Part shown: one piece after another, positions 20,413 through 28,642 of the stretch | Numbering within the stretch: position 1 is the first letter of the stretch | Layout: each line of letters opens with the position of its first letter | Source of the DNA: Planotetraspora kaengkrachanensis | GTDB lineage: Bacteria > Actinomycetota > Actinomycetes > Streptosporangiales > Streptosporangiaceae | Assembly (NCBI RefSeq): GCF_016862895.1 | Contig: NZ_BONV01000003.1 | Span: 1-64,000 of the forward strand | DNA: 64,000 bases | Direction: 5' to 3' | The notes under the pieces: model-generated | The model's database searches: none | What the model was told of the DNA's origin: nothing | What the model saw: only the letters and a program-made list of their open reading frames with translations | Translations under genes and position numbers: made by a program

Positions 20413-21529
20413 CCTGTCGGCCGCGGAACGGTTCCGCGCCGAGGTCCGGCAGTGGCTGCGCGCCCACGTCCCCGCCACGCCGCTGCCCTCGCTGGAGACC
20501 GAGGAGGGGTTCGCCGCGCACCGCGCCTGGGAGCGCGAGCTGCATGCGGCCCGGTTGTCGGTGGTCTCCTGGCCCGAGGAGTACGGCGGGCGGAACGCGA
20601 CCCCGCTGGAGTGGCTCGTCTTCGAGGAGGAGTACTACGCGGCCGGGGCGCCGGGCCGGGTCGGCCAGAACGGCATCACCCTGCTCGCCCCGACCCTGTT
20701 CCGGTACGGCACGCCCGAGCAGCTCGCCCGCGTCCTGCCGCCGATGGCCTCCGGTTCGCAGATCTGGGCGCAGGCCTGGTCCGAGCCCGGAGCGGGCAGC
20801 GACCTCGCCTCCCTGCGCGCCACCGCGACCAGGGTCGACGGCGGCTGGCTGCTGAACGGCCACAAGACGTGGAGCTCGCGGGCGGCCTTCGCCGACCGGG
20901 GCTTCGGCCCCTTCCGCTCCGACCGCGAGGCGGAACGGCACCGCGGGCTGACCTACCTGATGTTCCCGCTGGACGCCGAGGGGATCACCCGCCGTCCGAT
21001 CGGACGCCTCGACGGGAAGCCCGCCTTCGCCGAGCTCTTCTTCGACGACGTGTTCGTGCCCGACAGGGACGTCGTCGGCGCACCGGAAGAGGGCTGGCGG
21101 GTCGCGATGACGACGACGGGCAACGAGCGCGGGCTCACGCTGCGCAGCCCGGGCCGGTTCCTGGCCGCCGCCGACCGGCTGGTGGAGCTCTGGCGCGAGC
21201 ACGGAGACCCCGCCGACTCCGCGATGCGCGACCGGGTGGCGGACGCGTGGATCCGGGCCCGCGCCTACCGGTTGAAGGGCTTCGAGACCATCTCACGCAC
21301 CGACGACATCGGCGCCGAGTCCAGCGTCAACAAGGTCTTCTGGTCGGAACTGGACGTGGCGCTGCACGAGACGGCCCTCGACCTGCTCGGCCCGGACGGC
21401 GAGCTCGCGGGCGAATGGCTGGAGGGCTACGTGTTCTCCCTCGCCGGCCCGATCTACGCGGGGACCAACGAGATCCAGCGCGACGTGATCGCCGAGCGGG
21501 TGCTCGGCCTGCCGAGAGCGGGGCGATGA
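20402..21529 (+). CDS. fadE31: Acyl-CoA dehydrogenase, FadE31-like
   Basis: A 375-residue flavoprotein of the steroid-specific ACAD class. Features: VSWPEEYGGRNATPLEW, IWAQAWSEPGAGSDLASL (FAD/substrate binding), NGHKTWSSRAAFADRGFG, and the C-terminal AGTNEIQRDVIAERVLGLPR. The pattern resembles mycobacterial FadE31, which forms an alpha2beta2 heterotetramer with FadE32 or FadE33 and acts on a late HIP-derived CoA ester. The gene starts inside the upstream hydratase gene (11-bp overlap) and is followed after 3 bp by a shorter, divergent ACAD, exactly the heteromer gene arrangement. Assignment to FadE31 rather than FadE30 is by resemblance. Confidence 0.8.
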   Translation: MDLDLSAAERFRAEVRQWLRAHVPATPLPSLETEEGFAAHRAWERELHAARLSVVSWPEEYGGRNATPLEWLVFEEEYYAAGAPGRVGQNGITLLAPTLFRYGTPEQLARVLPPMASGSQIWAQAWSEPGAGSDLASLRATATRVDGGWLLNGHKTWSSRAAFADRGFGPFRSDREAERHRGLTYLMFPLDAEGITRRPIGRLDGKPAFAELFFDDVFVPDRDVVGAPEEGWRVAMTTTGNERGLTLRSPGRFLAAADRLVELWREHGDPADSAMRDRVADAWIRARAYRLKGFETISRTDDIGAESSVNKVFWSELDVALHETALDLLGPDGELAGEWLEGYVFSLAGPIYAGTNEIQRDVIAERVLGLPRAGR

Positions 21530-21532
21530 CAC

Positions 21533-22513
21533 GTGAGGTTCGTCCTGGACGCCGAACAGAGACTGTTCGCGGAGACCCTGGACAAGCTGCTGACCGAGGG
21601 GTCCGCCGCCGTCGTCGCCCGGGAGTGGGCCGCGGGGAGACCCGAGCCGGGCCTCGCGCTGTGGCGCTCGCTGGCCGGCGCCGGAGTCCTCGCGCTCGCC
21701 GTGCCCGAGTCCGCGGGCGGCGCGGGGCCTCTCCCCGTCGAGCTGGTGACCGCGTTCCACGAGTTCGGCAGGCACGGCGTGCCTGGGCCGTACGTCGAGA
21801 CCGTGGCGGCCGCGGTGATGCTCGGCCGTCTCCCCGAGTCGTCGCCGGCCGCCGCGTGGCTGCCCGCGATCGCCGACGGCGCCCTGGTCGTGTCGCTCGC
21901 GCTTCCTCCGGCGGTGCCGTACGCGCTGGACGCGGACGTCGCCGGGCTGGTGCTGTCGGTGGACGGGGAGGAGCTGCGCGTGGCCGGGTGCGGCGAGGCG
22001 CACGCCTCCCTGGACCCGGTCCGGCGGCTGTTCTCAGTCACCGGAGTCACTGCGGGCGAGGTGATCGCCTCTGATGCGGCGGCGGCCGAGGCGTACGACA
22101 TGGGGGCGCTGGTGTGCGCCGCCCAGCTCGTCGGGTTGGGGCGCCGGCTGCTGGAGGTGTCGGTGGATTACGCGCGAACGCGACGGCAGTTCGGGCGGCC
22201 GATCGGCGAGTTCCAGGCGGTCCGGCACCACCTGGCCGACGCGCTGGTCGGGCTGGAGTACGCCCGTCCCCTGGTGTACGGCGCCGCCCTCTCGCACGGC
22301 ACGCCGGACTTCGCGAGGGACGTGTCGGCGGCGAAGGCCGCGGCGTCCGAGGCCGCGTACGCGGCGGCCAGGATCGCCCTGCAGGTGCACGGGGCCATCG
22401 GCTACACCGACGAGTACGACCTCAGCCTGCTCATCCGCAAGGCGCGGGCGCTGCACTCGGCGTGGGGCTCCCCCGCCGATCATCGTGCCCGGGTGATGTC
22501 CGCGCTGGCGTGA
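21533..22513 (+). CDS. Acyl-CoA dehydrogenase partner subunit, FadE32/FadE33-like
   Basis: A 326-residue ACAD, shorter than housekeeping enzymes (about 380). The C-terminal half is canonical (RRQFGRPIGEFQAVRHHLAD, ALQVHGAIGYTDEYDL), while the middle beta domain is reduced. This is usual for the second subunit of heteromeric steroid ACADs. The GTG at 21533 follows the fadE31-like stop by 3 bp. The two products probably form one enzyme. Whether it corresponds to FadE32 or FadE33 cannot be told by eye. Confidence 0.75.
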   Translation: MRFVLDAEQRLFAETLDKLLTEGSAAVVAREWAAGRPEPGLALWRSLAGAGVLALAVPESAGGAGPLPVELVTAFHEFGRHGVPGPYVETVAAAVMLGRLPESSPAAAWLPAIADGALVVSLALPPAVPYALDADVAGLVLSVDGEELRVAGCGEAHASLDPVRRLFSVTGVTAGEVIASDAAAAEAYDMGALVCAAQLVGLGRRLLEVSVDYARTRRQFGRPIGEFQAVRHHLADALVGLEYARPLVYGAALSHGTPDFARDVSAAKAAASEAAYAAARIALQVHGAIGYTDEYDLSLLIRKARALHSAWGSPADHRARVMSALA

Positions 22514-22650
22514 GCGCACGCCGATGGCGACTAGATGTCCTTAAATCAGTAAATGTCTGATGTTAGGGTGACGATCACGCTTCTGCCCCTCGTAGTGGTC
22601 ACCGGGGCCGAACCTCCGGTGACGCGCTCCGCCCCCCAGGAGACACGATC

Positions 22651-24072
22651 GTGCGAACCCGGACCGCGACCGCCCTCGTCCCCGCCCTCATGCTCGCGCT
22701 TCTCACCACCGGCCCCGTCGCCCTGCCCGCTTCGGCGGCGGCGACCCCAGTCAGGTCGTCCGTCACGGCCGCCGAGGATCCCCTGCTGGCCGCGCTCAAG
22801 GCCGTCCCCGGCCTGACGGTGGTCTCGGAGTCCCAGCCGACGGGCTACCGGTACTTCATCCTGAGTTACACACAGCCGATCGACCATCGCAACCCGAAGA
22901 AGGGGACGTTCCAGCAGCGGCTGAGCCTTCTGCACCGCGACACCGCCGCGCCGGTGGTGCTTTACACCAGCGGGTACGGCATGTCGACGAACCCGTCCCG
23001 GACGGAGCCGACCCGGCTGCTCGACGGCAACCAGGTCTCGGTCGAGCACCGTTTCTTCACGCCCTCCCGGCCCGCCCCCGCGAACTGGCGCGATCTCGAC
23101 ATCTGGCAGGAGGCGAGCGACGAGCACCGCATCGTCGAGGCGCTCAAGACGGTCTACACCGGCAAGTGGATCCAGACGGGCGCCAGCAAGGGCGGCATGA
23201 CCTCCGTCTATCACCGGCGGTTCTACCCCGGCGACGTCGACGGCGTGGTGGCCTACGTCGCACCGAACGACCGGGTCAACCCCGCCGACCGCGAGTACGA
23301 CGACTTCTTCGCCCATGTCGGTGACGCCGCGTGCCGCACCGCGCTGAAGAACGTGCAGATCCAGGCGCTCAAGCGGCGCGACCGGCTGGTACCCAGGCTG
23401 AAGGCGTACGCGGCGGACAACGGCTACACCTTCACCAGGACGCTCGGCACCGCCGACCGCTCGTTCGAGATGACCGTGCTCGACGCTCCGTGGGCGTTCT
23501 GGCAGTACTCGACCGCGGCCGACTGCGCTGAGGTGCCGACCGCCACGGCGACCGACGACGAGATCTACCAGTGGCTCGACCAGGTGGCGTCCTTCGCGTT
23601 CTACACCGACCAGGGTCTGGAGTACTACACGCCGTACTACTACCAGGCCGCCACCCAGCTCGGCTGGCCCGAGCTGAAGTTCGCGCACCTGCGCGGGCTG
23701 CTCCGCTACCCCGGCCTCTACCAGGCCAACTCGTCGATTCCCGCGGAGCTTCGCTCACGGCACGACCCCCGGCCGATGCTCGACGTCGACCACTGGGTGC
23801 GCAAGCAGTCGAGCCGGATGATGTTCATCTACGGCGAGAACGACCCGTGGAGCGCCGAGCGGTTCACGCCCACCAAGAAGGACTCCTACCTCTACGTCGC
23901 GCCCGGCGCCAACCACGGGGCGAACGTCGCCGGGCTCAACGAGGCCGACCGTCTCGCCGCGACCGCGACGTTGCGGCGCTGGGCCGGGGTGTCCGGCGTG
24001 ACGGCGCTCCAGCGGAACGCGCAGGCGTCGGTTCCCGACGACGACATGCTTGAGCCCCGCCGCCCGTCCTGA
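22651..24072 (+). CDS. Secreted tripeptidyl aminopeptidase, peptidase family S37
   Basis: A 473-residue exported serine peptidase with a Sec-type signal peptide (about residues 1-30, ending PASAAA). The nucleophile Ser179 lies in TGASKGGMTS. Family hallmarks are LSYTQPIDHRNP, VSVEHRFF and the late YGENDPWSAE and GANHGAN, which supply the Asp and His. Streptomyces relatives release N-terminal tripeptides outside the cell. The GTG start is preceded by AGGAG. It has no obvious link to steroid breakdown and interrupts two KstR2-type gene groups, so it is probably an independent gene. Confidence 0.88.
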   Translation: MRTRTATALVPALMLALLTTGPVALPASAAATPVRSSVTAAEDPLLAALKAVPGLTVVSESQPTGYRYFILSYTQPIDHRNPKKGTFQQRLSLLHRDTAAPVVLYTSGYGMSTNPSRTEPTRLLDGNQVSVEHRFFTPSRPAPANWRDLDIWQEASDEHRIVEALKTVYTGKWIQTGASKGGMTSVYHRRFYPGDVDGVVAYVAPNDRVNPADREYDDFFAHVGDAACRTALKNVQIQALKRRDRLVPRLKAYAADNGYTFTRTLGTADRSFEMTVLDAPWAFWQYSTAADCAEVPTATATDDEIYQWLDQVASFAFYTDQGLEYYTPYYYQAATQLGWPELKFAHLRGLLRYPGLYQANSSIPAELRSRHDPRPMLDVDHWVRKQSSRMMFIYGENDPWSAERFTPTKKDSYLYVAPGANHGANVAGLNEADRLAATATLRRWAGVSGVTALQRNAQASVPDDDMLEPRRPS

Positions 24073-24078
24073 TCAGCA

Positions 24079-24117
24079 CACCTGGTCACTACACCTGGTC
24101 ACTACAGCTGGTCACTA
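24079..24117. repeat. 13-bp tandem repeat, three copies, between convergent genes
   Basis: Three copies of CACCTGGTCACTA (third with one change) plus a partial fourth fill the short gap between the S37 peptidase and ipdC stops. Confidence 0.85.
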
Positions 24118-24133
24118 CAGCTGGGCGGCACAC

Positions 24134-25195
24134 CTAGGCCGGCACGTCGCCCAGGCCGCGCAGGACGCCTGCGGCCTGGGCGACGATGCGGCCGATCAGC
24201 TCCTCGCAGGTGGGCAGGTCGTCGATCAACGCCACCACCTGGCCGGACGCCATCACGCCGAGGTCCGGCCTGCCGTCCACCATGGCCGCCTTGAGCAACA
24301 TGGGCGTGTTGGCGGCCATCAGGACCTGCGACCAGCTCAGCTCCCTGTCGCGCCGCATCGCCAGGCCGTCGCGGATCAACGCGGGCCACGACATCCCGGA
24401 GATCCTCCTGAACCTGGCGGCGCTGCGCACGGCCCGGAGCAGGCGGGACGCCCCGCCCGACCGCTCGAGCCCGTCGACGAACTCGGTCCGCAGCACGCGG
24501 TGCGGCATGCCGTCGACCTGACGGGTGACGACGGTCTCCGTCGTGCCGAGGTAGGCCTGCTTGACCGCGTCGGGCACCGGGCTGTCGGCGGTCAGCAGGA
24601 ACCGGGTGCCCATCCCCACCCCGGCGGCGCCGTACGCCAGGGCGGCCGCCAGGCCGCGCCCGTCGAAGAAACCTCCTGCGGCGATCACCGGGATGTCCAC
24701 CGCGTCGACGACCTGGGGCAGCAGCAGAGTGGTGGCGACCGCCCCGGTGTGGCCGCCGCCCTCGCCGCCCTGGACCATCACGGCGTCGGCTCCCCAGGCC
24801 GCGACCTTCTCCGCGTGGCGTCTGGCGCCGACCGACGGGATCACCACGACCCCGGCCTCCTTCAGCGTCGAGATCAGTTCCCGCCGCGGCGCGAGGGCGA
24901 AGGAGGCGACCTTCACCCGGTTCCTGACCAGCAGGTCGACGCGGTCGCCCGCGTCCGCGGCGTCGGCGCGCAGGTTCACGCCGAACGGCGCGTCCGTACG
25001 CTCGCGCACCTCCGCGATCGCGGCGGCGAGCCGGTCCAGGGTCATCGTGGCCGAGGCGAGGATGCCGAGGCCGCCGGCGTTCGCCACGGCGGAGACCAGC
25101 CGGGGACCGGCCACCCAGCCCATGCCGGTCTGCACGACCGGGTGTCGGACGCCCGTGAGGCGGGTCAGCGGCGTGTCCAGCACCTGGGCGGTCAC
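24134..25195 (-). CDS. ipdC: IpdC, nitronate-monooxygenase-fold enoyl-CoA reductase
   Basis: A 353-residue FMN-dependent TIM barrel of the 2-nitropropane dioxygenase family. Key segments: VQTGMGWVAGPRLVSAVANA, GGLGILASATMT, VMVQGGEGGGHTGAV (FMN phosphate loop) and AAGVGMGTRFL. In mycobacteria IpdC acts with IpdF on 5-hydroxy-HIC-CoA to make HIEC-CoA. GTG 25195 forms a GTGA overlap with ipdB. Last gene of the echA20-ipdA-ipdB-ipdC operon, in the same order as in Mycobacterium tuberculosis. Confidence 0.92.
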   Translation of the reverse strand: MTAQVLDTPLTRLTGVRHPVVQTGMGWVAGPRLVSAVANAGGLGILASATMTLDRLAAAIAEVRERTDAPFGVNLRADAADAGDRVDLLVRNRVKVASFALAPRRELISTLKEAGVVVIPSVGARRHAEKVAAWGADAVMVQGGEGGGHTGAVATTLLLPQVVDAVDIPVIAAGGFFDGRGLAAALAYGAAGVGMGTRFLLTADSPVPDAVKQAYLGTTETVVTRQVDGMPHRVLRTEFVDGLERSGGASRLLRAVRSAARFRRISGMSWPALIRDGLAMRRDRELSWSQVLMAANTPMLLKAAMVDGRPDLGVMASGQVVALIDDLPTCEELIGRIVAQAAGVLRGLGDVPA

Positions 25196-25953
25196 GCCCT
25201 GACCTCCCGGTCGCGCAGGCATTTCGGGTCGAGCACCTCGCGGATCAGCCGCAACTCCTCGTCGGAGGGCTGCCGGGTCTGCGGCACGTCGCCCTCGACG
25301 ACCAGGTCGAAGCCGGTCGCGGCGACCACCCGTTCGACGTCGACTCCGGGATGCACCGAGACGAGCCGCATCGACCCGTCGGGCGTGGCGAAGTCGAGCA
25401 CCGCGAGGTCGGTCACCACGCGGCGCAGACCGTGGAACCGGGAGGCTCGGGGCCCGAGCGCCGCCGCCCGGTCGAAGCCCACTCCGCTCACCATGTCGAC
25501 GGCGGGCACGAAGACCCGGGTCGAGTGCCGCGGGATCCAGTAGCTCGTCGGGTCGGCGATCGTGTTCCCCGGCGCGCCGCGCGCGCCGAGGAGCTGCGAC
25601 TTCGGCCGCGCCCAGTCGCCGATGGCGGAGATGTTGGTGTTGCCGTGCCGGTCGATCTGCGAGGCGCCCATCATCACGTGTCGCCGGCCGTTCTGCACCA
25701 GCCACAGGTGCTCGCGGAACGGCAGCCATCCCTCCACCGCGCCCGCGGGCGCGCCGAGCGCCACCGGCTCCGCGGTGAGCAGCGCGCCGCCGTCGGTGGT
25801 CAGCAGCCCCGGCTCGAACGTGAGCCTGGCCAGCCTGGCCCCGAGGATCGAGCACGTGCCCATCGCCGCGGCCAGCACCTCGCCGTCGCCGCGCCACGCC
25901 TCGGCGCAGGCCACCACGCAGATCTCCGCACGGGCGGCCGACGACGCGCTCAC
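25192..25953 (-). CDS. ipdB: IpdB, CoA-transferase-fold hydrolase subunit beta
   Basis: A 253-residue class I CoA-transferase-fold subunit. RLTFEPGLLTTDGG, MMGASQIDRHGNTNISAIGD and DLAVLDFATPDGSMRLVSVH match mycobacterial IpdB. With IpdA it opens the last steroid ring (COCHEA-CoA hydrolysis) rather than transferring CoA. GTG 25953 gives a GTGA overlap with ipdA; extending the frame to 26001 only adds low-complexity Gly/Arg/Pro residues. Four-gene translationally coupled operon. Confidence 0.92.
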   Translation of the reverse strand: MSASSAARAEICVVACAEAWRGDGEVLAAAMGTCSILGARLARLTFEPGLLTTDGGALLTAEPVALGAPAGAVEGWLPFREHLWLVQNGRRHVMMGASQIDRHGNTNISAIGDWARPKSQLLGARGAPGNTIADPTSYWIPRHSTRVFVPAVDMVSGVGFDRAAALGPRASRFHGLRRVVTDLAVLDFATPDGSMRLVSVHPGVDVERVVAATGFDLVVEGDVPQTRQPSDEELRLIREVLDPKCLRDREVRA

Positions 25954-26834
25954 CGCGCCTCCCCCCGGCCGTGGTCCCTGTCGCCGTCCTGCTCGTGCCA
26001 TCGCCGTACGGCCTCCTGGTAGGCCGCCTCGTCACCGGACAGGAACCGGCCGGCGAACGCCGCCCACGCCTCCGGGTCGGCGGCCGAGGCCGCGTAGTGC
26101 CGCTGGAACGCCTCGTCGCGCTCGCGGCCGGAGCCTCGTTCGGTGAAGTGGCCGCCGTCCGGCGTCTCCACGACTCCCGTGACGTGCATGCGGCTGACCA
26201 GCAGCGTCTGCGGCGGGCCGCCGAGCTCGCCGGGCTCGACCATCCGCTCGCAGGACAGGTAGGCGCGACCGGCCGCCTTGACGAACAGGTCGTCCAGGTA
26301 GGGGTCGGGGCCGAGATAGCGGCCGTTGCCCCGGGTGTCGGCCAGGTCCAGGTGCACCAGCGCCGCGTCCGTCGTCAGCGCGGGCACCGCGACCAGTTCC
26401 TCCCCGTCCTCGTACGGCGAGCGGACGGTGCGCAGGCCCGGATTCACGCGCATCACGTCGGAGCCGAGCCCCGCCCGCGTCGGCAGGAACGGCAGCCGGT
26501 GCGCCCCGGCGAGCAGGCCGAACATGAACATCCCCTCGTCGTACTCGGTGAACTCGACGGCTCCGCTCTGCCGGGCGGCCCGGAAATGCGGTTCGAGCGC
26601 GATGGAGTCGAGCGTCACGAAGGGGGCGATCACCCGGCGGACCTTGCCCGCCGCGCACAGCAGGCCCACGTCGGGCCCGCCGTACGAGACGACGGTCAGG
26701 TCCGTCAGCGGGGACCGGCAGATCGCCCGGACCAGGGCCATCGGCTTGCGCCGCGAGCCCCACCCGCCGATCCCGATCGTCATGCCGCTGTCCAGCGAGC
26801 CGACGATCTCCTCGATCGACATCACGACGCCCAT
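25950..26834 (-). CDS. ipdA: IpdA, CoA-transferase-fold hydrolase subunit alpha
   Basis: A 294-residue alpha subunit. GMTIGIGGWGSRRKPMALVR is the N-terminal glycine-rich CoA-binding loop; VVSYGGPDVGLLCAAGKVRR and the EFTEYDEGMFMFGLLAG region carry acidic residues of the active site. Forms the ring-cleaving IpdAB heteromer. ATG 26834 shares one base with the echA20 stop (TGATG); ATG 26822 is an alternative. The C-terminal 35 residues are charged and variable. Confidence 0.92.
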   Translation of the reverse strand: MGVVMSIEEIVGSLDSGMTIGIGGWGSRRKPMALVRAICRSPLTDLTVVSYGGPDVGLLCAAGKVRRVIAPFVTLDSIALEPHFRAARQSGAVEFTEYDEGMFMFGLLAGAHRLPFLPTRAGLGSDVMRVNPGLRTVRSPYEDGEELVAVPALTTDAALVHLDLADTRGNGRYLGPDPYLDDLFVKAAGRAYLSCERMVEPGELGGPPQTLLVSRMHVTGVVETPDGGHFTERGSGRERDEAFQRHYAASAADPEAWAAFAGRFLSGDEAAYQEAVRRWHEQDGDRDHGRGEAR

Positions 26835-27583
26835 CAGGTCGCCCGGTCCGAGACGAAGGCGTCGCGGTGCCTGTCGCCGGCGCCGGTGAGGCTGAGCTCG
26901 AACGTGAAGCCCTGCTCGAACCGGTAGCTCCGCCTGACGTCGACCGGGTCGATGCCGTTCAGCGACTCCTTGGCCCGCCGGATCACCTGCGGATCCTTGG
27001 CGGCGATCTGGGCGGCCACCTCGAGCGCGGCGTCGCGCAGCCGCTCTCGCGGCACGACCTCCAGGACCGAGCCGTACGCGTGCAGTTCGGCGGCCGTGAC
27101 GGTGCGGCAGGTGTACACCATGGCCCGCATCAGATGCTGGGGAACCAGCCGCGCCAGGTGGGTGGCGGCCCCGAGGGCTCCCCGCTCGACCTCGGGTAGC
27201 CCGAAGTAGGCGTCGTCTGAGGCGACCACGATGTCCGCGTTGCCGGCCAGGCCCACGCCTCCGCCGAGGCAGAACCCGTGCACGGCGGCGATCACCGGCA
27301 CCTCGCACTCGTAGACGGCCGCGAACGCCTCGAAGCAGCCCCGGTTGGCGCCCACCAGGGCCGTGAAGTCACCGTCCGCCTGCATCTCCTTGAGGTCGAC
27401 GCCCGCGTTGAACCCGCGGCCCTCGGCCCGCAGCACCACGACCCGGGTCCGCATGTCCCGCCCGGCCTCCCGTACGGCGCCGGCCAGGTCGAACCAACCC
27501 CGCACGGTCAGCGCGTTCACCGGCGGGGCGTCCATCACGATCTCGACGACGCCCTCGCCGTGACTGCTGGCGGAGATTCCCAT
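26834..27583 (-). CDS. echA20: EchA20, crotonase-fold HIEC-CoA hydrolase
   Basis: A 249-residue crotonase-family hydrolase that opens the penultimate ring in HIP catabolism (HIEC-CoA to COCHEA-CoA). RAEGRGFNAGVDLKEMQ, NRGCFEAFAAVYECEVPVIA, GLPEVERGALGAATHLARLV and EQGFTFEL align with mycobacterial EchA20. ATG 27583 has GAAAGGCGG upstream. It heads the echA20-ipdABC operon, divergent from an SDR gene, with a KstR2-like palindrome in the gap. Confidence 0.93.
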   Translation of the reverse strand: MGISASSHGEGVVEIVMDAPPVNALTVRGWFDLAGAVREAGRDMRTRVVVLRAEGRGFNAGVDLKEMQADGDFTALVGANRGCFEAFAAVYECEVPVIAAVHGFCLGGGVGLAGNADIVVASDDAYFGLPEVERGALGAATHLARLVPQHLMRAMVYTCRTVTAAELHAYGSVLEVVPRERLRDAALEVAAQIAAKDPQVIRRAKESLNGIDPVDVRRSYRFEQGFTFELSLTGAGDRHRDAFVSDRAT

Positions 27584-27598
27584 ACAACCGCCTTTCGA

Positions 27599-27614
27599 TC
27601 TAACATTTGTTAGA
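27599..27614. promoter_or_regulatory. KstR2-like palindrome with shorter spacer, echA20/SDR divergent region
   Basis: TCTAACATTTGTTAGA has 7-bp perfect arms around TT. It carries the same outer half-sites (TCTAnCA / TGnTAGA) as the boxes at 19525 and 60449 but is 4 bp shorter. Confidence 0.55.
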
Positions 27615-27661
27615 AAATACGCTAGCAGAGTCGCCCGGAGACCCACAGAAGAGAGCGCACG

Positions 27662-28636
27662 ATGATCTGCGAGGACCGCGTCGTGATCGTGACCGGCGCC
27701 GGGCGGGGCCTCGGCCGCGCGCACGCCCTGGGCTTCGCCCGGCAGGGCGCCAAGGTCGTGGTCAACGACCTCGGCGTGAGCCTGTCCGGCGAGAGCGGAG
27801 CCCAGGGGTCCGCGCAGTCCGTGGCCCAGTCCGTGGCCCAGTCCGTGGCCCAGTCCGTGGCCCAGTCCGTGGCCCAGTCCGTGGCCGAGGAGACGGCCGA
27901 GGAGATCCGGGCGATGGGCGGCGACGCGGTGGCCGACCGCTCCGACGTCGCCACGGGCGAGGGGGCGCGGCGGCTGGTCGCGACGGCGCTGGACCACTTC
28001 GGCCGGCTCGACGTGCTGGTCAACAACGCCGGGTTCCTCCGCGACCGCATGCTGGTGAACCTCTCCGAGGAGGAGTGGGAGGCGGTGACGCGCGTCCACC
28101 TCACAGGCCATTTCCTGCCGCTGAAGTACGCCGGGCTGCACTGGCGGGCCGAGTCCAAGGCGGGCCGCCCGGTGGACGCCCGCGTGATCAACACCTCGTC
28201 GGGGGCCGGTCTGCTCGGCAGCGTCGGGCAGGGCAACTACTCGGCGGCCAAGGCGGGCATCGTCGGGCTCACGCTCGTCGCCGCGGCCGAACTCGGCCGC
28301 TACGGCGTGACCGTCAACGCCATCGCGCCCTCCGCCCGCACCCGGATGACCGAGCAGGTCTTCGCCGCGACGATGACTGAACCCGGCGACGGCCGGTTCG
28401 ACGCGATGGCCCCGGAGAACGTGTCCCCGCTCGTCGTCTGGCTCGGCTCGGCCGAGTCGGCGGCCGTGACGGGACGCGTCTTCGAGGTCGAGGGCGGCCG
28501 GATCTGCGTGATCGACGGCTTCCGCCGCGGGCCGGCCGCCGACAGGGGCGCCCGCTGGGACGCGTCCGAGCTCGGCCCCGAGATCGCCGCCCTGCTCACC
28601 GCGGCCGCACCGCCCGAGCCCGTCTACGGCGCATGA
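27662..28636 (+). CDS. SDR-family dehydrogenase with AQSV tandem repeat
   Basis: A 324-residue short-chain dehydrogenase of the multifunctional-enzyme/3-hydroxyacyl-CoA type. Motifs: TGAGRGLGRAHALGFARQGA, VLVNNAGFLRDRML, INTSSGAGLLGSVGQGNYSA and YSAAKAG. Relatives oxidise 3-hydroxyacyl-CoA or 17-hydroxysteroid CoA esters, and the product resembles the chsB1-like protein encoded at 40.7 kb. Residues 51-74 are six copies of AQSV, inserted after the NDLG loop that normally contacts the cofactor ribose. Divergent from echA20 across a KstR2-like box, so probably part of the HIP regulon. Substrate unknown. Confidence 0.82.
   Translation: MICEDRVVIVTGAGRGLGRAHALGFARQGAKVVVNDLGVSLSGESGAQGSAQSVAQSVAQSVAQSVAQSVAQSVAEETAEEIRAMGGDAVADRSDVATGEGARRLVATALDHFGRLDVLVNNAGFLRDRMLVNLSEEEWEAVTRVHLTGHFLPLKYAGLHWRAESKAGRPVDARVINTSSGAGLLGSVGQGNYSAAKAGIVGLTLVAAAELGRYGVTVNAIAPSARTRMTEQVFAATMTEPGDGRFDAMAPENVSPLVVWLGSAESAAVTGRVFEVEGGRICVIDGFRRGPAADRGARWDASELGPEIAALLTAAAPPEPVYGA
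27812..27883. repeat. 12-bp tandem repeat, six copies, coding for (AQSV)6
   Basis: Six 12-bp units (GCCCAGTCCGTG; the first has one change) lie in frame inside the SDR gene. Near-identity between units indicates recent expansion by slippage. Confidence 0.95.
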
Positions 28637-28642
28637 GAACCG

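Noticed and set aside
22540-22575. AT-rich inverted-looking patch before the S37 peptidase gene
   Set aside because: Looks like a promoter region, but no arms longer than 6 bp pair consistently, so no specific site is claimed.
27812-27883. Possible CRISPR-like array
   Set aside because: Units are only 12 bp, contiguous, without spacers and in coding frame. No repeat-spacer array was seen anywhere in the window.
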